DNA from: Chloroflexota bacterium
GTDB lineage: Bacteria; Chloroflexota; Dehalococcoidia; Lucifugimonadales; JACPCL1
Direction of reading: 5' to 3'
DNA: 18,915 bases
NCBI GenBank assembly: GCA_016210395.1
Contig: JACQUI010000388.1
Location: forward strand, 1-18,915
Position numbers and translations under genes: made by a program. Of this stretch, positions 14,702 through 18,915 are shown piece after piece; the stretch's first letter is position 1, and the number at the start of each line of letters is the position of its first letter. The notes beneath the pieces were generated by a model. That model worked only from the letters and a program-made list of their open reading frames with translations, did not search any database and was not told the DNA's origin.

Positions 14702-16551
14702 TACGTGGCCAGCCCGTCCAGCACGTCTGCGACCACCTCGTAGTTGCCGAAGGAGGGGACAAAGTAGACGCCGGCGATCTTGTCGCGGGCGGCGGTTATC
14801 AGCTCCTGGGCCAGGACGACGCCCGTATCGGCGGCGCGCTTGCCCGCGTCCTTCATGCGTTGGCGTGCGGACTCCGGCACCACCATGCCTGGGACCTCGT
14901 TGTGCAGGAACTCGGCGTGGCGATGGCTGCGCAGGGGGAGCACGCTCATGATGACCGGCAGCGGGAAGCCGCCCAGACGCCGGTGCATACGCTCCACGGC
15001 CTCCGGGTCGAAGACGCTCTGGGTGAAGATGAAGTCCGCGCCCGCCGCCACCTTGCGCTCCAGGCTGGCCAGCTCCGCGTCCAGGTTGGGCGTCTCCAGG
15101 TTCAGGGCGCAACCCACGAAGAACGACGTCGGCTGATCGAGGACTTTGCCGGAGAGGTCCAGCCCCTGGTTGGCCTGGTGGATGAGGCGGATCAGGCCGG
15201 AGGAGGTGACGTCGGAGAAGCTGACGGCGCTGGGGTAGTCGCCGATGGCGGGCGGGTCGCCCATCATGACGATGACGTTACGCACGCCCAGGGCATGGGC
15301 GCCCAGCAGGTCGGAGTGCAACGCGACCAGGTTGCGGTAGCGGGTCGCCACATGCATGACCGCCTCGACGCCCAGGCGCGACTGCAGCAGGGCGCTCATG
15401 GCCAGGGCGGACATGCGGCCCTGGGCCAGGGGCATGTCGGTGCAGTTGAAGGCGTCCACGCGCACGCGCTGTAGGAGCTGGCGCAGCTTCACCAGGGTAG
15501 GGGAGATGTCGAAGCCTCTGGGCGGGTGCACCTCCACGGTGACGGCGAACTCATGCGCCTGGACCCGCCTCGCCAGGGCCGTCGGTTCGGGCGCAGGCCT
15601 GGCATCGGGCGCTCGGACGATCGGGGCGACGGTTTGCGCCCGTGGCCGTGAGCGGCCGCCGTGGCTGCGGATGGCGTCGCGCATGGCGGCGATATGCTCC
15701 GGTGTGGTCCCGCAGCAGCCGCCGACGATTGCGGCGCCCGCCTCCAGCATGCGGCTTGCGAAGCCGGCCATGTAGGCGGGGGACGACAGGTAGACGGAAC
15801 GGCCGTCCACGAAGCGGGGGAAGCCGGCGTTGGGCTGCGCGGACAGGGGCCTGCCTCCCGCATGGGGCGACATCGCTTCGATGACGCCCAGCATCGGCTC
15901 CGAGCCGACGCTGCAGTTGGCGCCCATGACATCCACTCCCAGGGCTTCCAGGGCGGCGATGACCTCCTGGGGCGATTCGCCCGCGGGGGTCAGCCCCTCC
16001 TGGGTAAAGGTGAGCTGGGCCACCAGCGGCAGGGCGCCCGCGACCTCTTTCGCGGCGGCCACCGCTTCCTTGATCTCGGCCAGAGACGTGAAGGTCTCCA
16101 GGATGAGCAAGTCTACCCCAGCCTCTGCCAGCGCCCCGGCCTGCTCCTGGAAGGCGGCGCGGGCCTCGGCCATGGTCAGCGCGCCGACCGGCTCCAGAGG
16201 CTTGCCCAGTGGCCCGATAGCGCCGGCGATCCAGACCCGCTGGCCGGTGAGCCGCTGGGCGTCGCGGGCGATGGCGACAGCCTGCTGATTGATGGCGCGG
16301 GCGAGTCCAGCGTGGCCATGCAGGCCGAGGCGGACCGCGTTTGCGCCGAAGGTGTTGGTCTCCAGAAGCTCAGCGCCGGCGTTGATGTAGTCCAGGTGGA
16401 CGCCGCGAACGAGCGCCGGGTCGGAGAGGTTGAGGCGCTCCAGGCAGGTGTTGATGGGCAGGTTGGCGCGGCGGAGAAGCTCGGTGCCCATAGCGCCGTC
16501 GGCCAGGAGCGGGCCCTGCGCCAGCCGCTGGAGGAAGGGAGTGTCTGACAT
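14701..16551 (-). CDS. Bifunctional homocysteine S-methyltransferase / methylenetetrahydrofolate reductase
   Basis: A 616-residue fusion of the YitJ type that joins two steps of methionine and one-carbon metabolism. Residues about 10-295 are a homocysteine S-methyltransferase with GPLLADGAMG (13-22), ETNTFGAN (64-71), and zinc cysteines Cys213 (GANCSVG) and Cys279-Cys280 (GGCCGTT). Residues about 333-612 are a methylenetetrahydrofolate reductase, a flavin TIM barrel with VTVEVHPPRG (337-346), CTDMPLAQGRMSALAMS (370-386), VIVMMGDPP (426-434) and DFIFTQSVFD (506-515). A linker of about 35 residues joins them. The reductase makes methyltetrahydrofolate and the other half methylates homocysteine. 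The methyl donor used by the latter is not fixed by sequence. ATG at 16551 is chosen because the protein then begins at the domain; upstream in-frame codons lie in repeat DNA. No ribosome binding site is seen, but TACAAT (16564-16559) ends 7 nt before the ATG, fitting a leaderless message. Confidence 0.93.
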   Translation of the reverse strand: MSDTPFLQRLAQGPLLADGAMGTELLRRANLPINTCLERLNLSDPALVRGVHLDYINAGAELLETNTFGANAVRLGLHGHAGLARAINQQAVAIARDAQRLTGQRVWIAGAIGPLGKPLEPVGALTMAEARAAFQEQAGALAEAGVDLLILETFTSLAEIKEAVAAAKEVAGALPLVAQLTFTQEGLTPAGESPQEVIAALEALGVDVMGANCSVGSEPMLGVIEAMSPHAGGRPLSAQPNAGFPRFVDGRSVYLSSPAYMAGFASRMLEAGAAIVGGCCGTTPEHIAAMRDAIRSHGGRSRPRAQTVAPIVRAPDARPAPEPTALARRVQAHEFAVTVEVHPPRGFDISPTLVKLRQLLQRVRVDAFNCTDMPLAQGRMSALAMSALLQSRLGVEAVMHVATRYRNLVALHSDLLGAHALGVRNVIVMMGDPPAIGDYPSAVSFSDVTSSGLIRLIHQANQGLDLSGKVLDQPTSFFVGCALNLETPNLDAELASLERKVAAGADFIFTQSVFDPEAVERMHRRLGGFPLPVIMSVLPLRSHRHAEFLHNEVPGMVVPESARQRMKDAGKRAADTGVVLAQELITAARDKIAGVYFVPSFGNYEVVADVLDGLAT

Positions 16552-16632
16552 GGAAGGTATTGTAGCAGGTTCAGAGCGTGTGACGTATGAAGCCTCCTGC
16601 TTCTCGGCGTAGCGGATACCATTGTCGTTCTG

Positions 16633-16824
16633 AGAGCCTGTGAACCAATGACTGCGCCACATGCGCCAGGAAGGTGGGAGCCGTTTTGTCATTCTGAGCG
16701 AGTCGGTCGGACGACGATTCCCTTCAGAGACGTTCCGCCTCGCGAAGAATCTCTTACCAGCTTCGCCTTCGGGAGGGCCACGGCAGTGGCCCGTCGCCGG
16801 CAGAACCAAAAGTTCACAGGCTCT
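16633..16824 (-). mobile_element. MITE-like repeat, copy B, with 13-bp terminal inverted repeats
   Basis: The element is bounded by AGAGCCTGTGAAC (16633-16645) and its exact reverse complement GTTCACAGGCTCT (16812-16824), giving a 192-bp unit. Inside, about 120 bp (16678-16798) match copy A in inverted orientation. It has no gene. Size and ends fit a small non-autonomous element, but no flanking target duplication was identified, so the mobile origin is inferred. Confidence 0.5.
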
Positions 16825-16902
16825 GAGCTTCACAGGCGGCGGGATGCCGCCAGTCACAGGGCATGACATCGAAGCGAAGGCGGCCAGCCCTCGCCGGGGG
16901 CT

Positions 16903-16921
16903 GCTGGGGGTGTCCCCCAGC
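16903..16921. repeat. Perfect GCTGGGGG palindrome
   Basis: GCTGGGGG (16903-16910) and CCCCCAGC (16914-16921) pair perfectly around TGT. It lies in non-coding DNA without a T-run. A REP-like element is the simplest reading. Confidence 0.65.
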
Positions 16922-16975
16922 GCCTCTGGGCGGGCGTGTGGGAACAAACGGCCATTGCCTATCTGGCAAAGCGAA

Positions 16976-17040
16976 TGTCATTGAAAGCGAGGCGGTCAAA
17001 CGACAACTGAAATCACCGGCGACTGCCTCGCGAAGAATCT
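16976..17040 (-). repeat. Dispersed repeat, partial copy C
   Basis: The stretch aligns with 16687-16752 of copy B from TGTCATT through CGGTC-NN-ACGAC to GCCTCGCGAAGAATCT, with one gap and several mismatches. It is oriented as B. Downstream sequence diverges, so this copy is degraded or truncated. Confidence 0.6.
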
Positions 17041-17253
17041 AAGGCCTGTGTCGATGAAGACAGACCGCCTATGCAGATAAGGATCGCTGCAACAGCCTTC
17101 GCCTTGGGTTCTGCGCCTGACTACCGTCATGGCTCAGAATGACAGTGGCGTTTGCCACACCAAAAACAAAGGTTCATTTGCTCACAAGCTCTCAGAATGC
17201 AGGCGAGGGCCTGTTTTCAGTACCCCTTGAGAAGGGATGGTATGCTATGGGGC

Positions 17254-18453
17254 ATGGCGAATGAGCAGAGATACGATGCTGTGGTGGTAGGGGCGGGGCC
17301 CGCGGGGAGCGCGGCTGCCAGAGGCATCGCGCGGGGCGGCTTCCGTGTGCTGGTGCTGGAGGAGCACGCGCAGATCGGCGTGCCGCTGCACTGCTCCGGC
17401 CTGGTGACGCCACGCACTCTTGTGGAAGCGGGCGTCGGCGAAGGCATGATCGTCAACGCTATCGTTGGGGCGCACGTGTGCGTGCCGTCGGGCCGGACGC
17501 TGACCATAGGCAACGGCAAGACGCGGGCGTACGTCATAGACCGCGTGGGGCTGGACCGGGCGCTGGCCGATAGCGCGCAACAGGCGGGCGCGGCGCTGAT
17601 GAGGGGGGCGCGCCTGCTGGATGCCCGCCGTGAACACGGGGGCGTGACGCTCTCCATACGACGGAACGATGCGCTGCATACGCTGCGTACGCGGTTGCTT
17701 ATCGGCGCGGATGGCGTGCACTCGCGGGTGGCGAAGGCCTTGGGCCTCAGCGGGCCGTCGGAGCGGGTCTTCGGCCTGGGCGCGGAGGGTGTCCTGCCCG
17801 GCTCCGACCGGGACCATGTGCAGGTGTTCGTGGGCAATGACATCGCGCCGGGCTGGTTCGCCTGGACTATCCCCCTGGGCGATGGCCGCGTGCGCCTGGG
17901 CGTGGGCAGCAGCGGGCCGCTGAGGCCGGCGGCGGCCATGCGGCGCTTCCTTTCGGTCTATGCGCAGCGCCTGGGAGGGTGGGAGCAGAGGCGGTTGACC
18001 GGCGGCGTCATCCCCATCTGGTCCCGGCGGGCCACCGTCGGCGATAACGTGATGCTGGTGGGCGACGCAGCCGGGCAGGTGAAGCCGACGTCCGGCGGCG
18101 GCATCTTCTCGGGGCTGGCCGGCGCGCGGCTGGCGGCGGAGACGGCGTGCGACGCCCTGGCGAAGGACGATCTCTCAGAGCGGGCGCTGCGGGCATACGC
18201 TAAGGCGTGGGAGAAGGCGTTCGGCCGGGAGTTCCGCCGGGGCGAGGACCTGCGCCGCCTGTACAAGACGCTGACCGACGAGGACTTCGAGCGGATGCTG
18301 CGCATCTTCAGCGCCAGGCCGGTGGTCGCGCTGTTCAACCGCTACGGCGACATTGACTACCCCGGCGGCGTGTTCCGCCGCCTCTTCAGCGCCACGCCCG
18401 CGCTGTGGGCGTTGGCCAGGGGGCCGCTGCGGTACGGGCGGCTGTGGCGGTAG
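17254..18453 (+). CDS. Geranylgeranyl reductase-family FAD-dependent oxidoreductase
   Basis: A 399-residue flavoprotein of the geranylgeranyl reductase family, which hydrogenates isoprenoid double bonds in membrane lipids or pigments; other members act on unrelated substrates. Residues 9-39 form the ADP-binding Rossmann motif (VVVGAGPAGSAAARG). VPLHCSGLV (43-51) holds the family's conserved Cys47, GADGVHSRVAKALG (151-164) is the middle FAD motif, and GWFAWTIPLGDGRVRLGVG (200-218) fits the family's YxWxFP region. VMLVGDAAGQVKPTSGGG (266-283) is the second FAD motif. ATG at 17254 is chosen because the fold starts just after it. ATG at 17242 is also possible, with AAGGG (17232-17236) before it. 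TATGCT with a preceding TGG (17238-17246) ends 7 nt before ATG 17254, which would fit a leaderless message. No menaquinone or carotenoid genes adjoin, so the substrate is unknown. Confidence 0.85.
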   Translation: MANEQRYDAVVVGAGPAGSAAARGIARGGFRVLVLEEHAQIGVPLHCSGLVTPRTLVEAGVGEGMIVNAIVGAHVCVPSGRTLTIGNGKTRAYVIDRVGLDRALADSAQQAGAALMRGARLLDARREHGGVTLSIRRNDALHTLRTRLLIGADGVHSRVAKALGLSGPSERVFGLGAEGVLPGSDRDHVQVFVGNDIAPGWFAWTIPLGDGRVRLGVGSSGPLRPAAAMRRFLSVYAQRLGGWEQRRLTGGVIPIWSRRATVGDNVMLVGDAAGQVKPTSGGGIFSGLAGARLAAETACDALAKDDLSERALRAYAKAWEKAFGREFRRGEDLRRLYKTLTDEDFERMLRIFSARPVVALFNRYGDIDYPGGVFRRLFSATPALWALARGPLRYGRLWR

Positions 18454-18581
18454 GGAAGTTCCTCTGCCCTCCCGCAAGAAAGGAAGGGTCCGCCTTTCAG
18501 CTCAGTGAGCCACTTTTTCAGTCTCAAGCCGCAGCTATCCGAGCGGTCAGACGACATAGGCTGCGGTGAAATCGCAGCTAC

Positions 18582-18610
18582 TTGCACCCTGTTCCGTCAT
18601 GTGGTATAAG
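18582..18610 (+). promoter_or_regulatory. Promoter of the HEPN-like gene
   Basis: TTGCAC (18582-18587) and TATAAG (18605-18610) are 17 bp apart, with TGG just before the -10 giving an extended -10. The start would fall near 18617, about 40 nt before the ORF that follows. Confidence 0.6.
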
Positions 18611-18655
18611 GAGCGCAGCCAAAACGACAATGCTGCTGAGTTCAGAGGCATGGCC

Positions 18656-18817
18656 ATGCTTCAAAAGCTGTTTGACGAGATCCTCAGTAATTTCGAATCA
18701 GACTTGCGGGCCTTTGTGAAGACGAAGCTGGAGTCTAAGTTTGGCACAAACTGGTGGGAAACACATGTTCCTAGTAAGGAGGCTCCGCGAAATAACATTG
18801 ACAAACAGCCTTTGTGA
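18656..18817 (+). pseudogene. Short ORF resembling the start of a Swt1-type HEPN domain, probably truncated
   Basis: A 53-residue ORF, MLQKLFDEILSNFESDLRAF onward. The pattern LRAF-KTKLESKFGTNWWETHVP resembles the start of Swt1-like HEPN domains as I recall them; those are usually well over 100 residues. HEPN proteins are often RNases in toxin or defence systems, but the catalytic RxxxxH motif is not present in the part seen here. A promoter precedes it, and AGAGG (18644-18648) lies 7 nt before ATG 18656; ATG 18650 is too close. The coding sequence stops just before a transposase start, so I infer that an insertion cut the gene. Whether the rest survives beyond the window is not visible. A small intact gene is the alternative. 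Confidence 0.45.
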
Positions 18818-18832
18818 GAATATGCTTCTCGG

Positions 18833-18915
18833 ATGGATGCAGGAGCCATGTGCGCCGAGGTGTACGAAGCGCTCGCGCCGCATTTGAATGAACGGCAGCG
18901 TCGGCTGCTGGCGGC
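18833..18915 (+). mobile_element. 5' end of an ISAzo13-family transposase gene (partial)
   Basis: From ATG 18833 the frame reads MDAGAMCAEVYEALAPHLNE followed by RQRRLLAA to the window end. ISAzo13-family transposases, as I recall them, start with the same pattern: a short acidic lead, then YxALAPxLxERQRRLxAA. The fragment is only 27 residues, with no ribosome binding site in evidence, and the catalytic part lies outside the window. The left end of the element should lie in the 20-50 bp before the ATG; a small hairpin (GAGAA 18816-18820, TTCTC 18826-18830) is found there, but no terminal repeat can be defined. Confidence 0.6.

Larger units (their letters stand above)
16552..17253. other. About 700 bp of non-coding DNA filled with repeats
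   Basis: This divergent region lies between the bifunctional gene and the flavoprotein gene. It holds copy B (16633-16824), a GCTGGGGG palindrome (16903-16921), copy C (16976-17040) and short fragments such as CTCAGAATGACAG (17133-17145) and CTCTCAGAATG (17190-17200). ORFs read here are translations of the repeat and are not supported as genes. Confidence 0.65.

Noticed and set aside
14661..14705. Hairpins after the bifunctional gene as a rho-independent terminator
   Set aside because: The minus strand has no T-run after the stem, so they are listed as repeats.
16552..16947. 132-residue N-terminal extension of the bifunctional gene
   Set aside because: It translates repeat copy B, while the recognised methyltransferase domain begins just after ATG 16551.
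17152..17253. 34-residue N-terminal extension of the flavoprotein
   Set aside because: It lies in repeat-rich DNA; the dinucleotide-binding fold begins right after ATG 17254.

Overview
The window looks like a chromosomal segment of a GC-rich, free-living bacterium, most likely a Chloroflexota member of the Dehalococcoidia/SAR202 type. This is inferred from the gene set (separate secD and secF, a fused homocysteine methyltransferase/methylenetetrahydrofolate reductase, a geranylgeranyl-reductase-family flavoprotein, an ArnR1-like winged-helix protein) and from many short palindromic intergenic repeats. No rRNA or tRNA gene was seen, so the placement is not proven.

Layout. (1) 1-2890: an intergenic palindrome and a terminator, then a large exported di-haem cytochrome c peroxidase/MauG-like protein on the minus strand, and divergently a small winged-helix regulator. 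(2) 3377-10142: a minus-strand housekeeping cluster. A good promoter (TTTACA-N18-TATAAT) precedes def (peptide deformylase), a CCA-adding-type nucleotidyltransferase with an HD domain, secD and secF, which overlap or nearly touch. A lipoprotein metallopeptidase follows after a 260-bp gap. (3) 10463-14422: an accessory block of lower or mixed GC on the minus strand. It holds a Phd/YefM-RelE/ParE toxin-antitoxin pair, then a P-loop ATPase overlapping by 8 nt a TPR protein whose N-terminal domain looks NTPase-like but has no P-loop. This ATPase-TPR pair is the best candidate here for an undescribed system. (4) 14478-17253: the bifunctional methionine/folate gene lies between copies of a dispersed repeat, followed by about 700 bp of repeat-filled DNA. 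(5) 17254-18453: a geranylgeranyl-reductase-family oxidoreductase on the plus strand. (6) 18582-18915: a promoter, a short ORF resembling the start of a Swt1-type HEPN domain, and the first codons of what looks like an ISAzo13-family transposase that runs off the window.

How the genes fit together. def, the tRNA nucleotidyltransferase and secDF serve protein synthesis, maturation and export and appear co-transcribed. The peroxidase, the metallopeptidase and the SecDF periplasmic domains act outside the cytoplasmic membrane. The ATPase-TPR pair, the toxin-antitoxin pair and the HEPN/transposase end are accessory genes that suggest defence or stress functions and gene turnover. Family assignments rest on motifs read by eye; no database search was possible.
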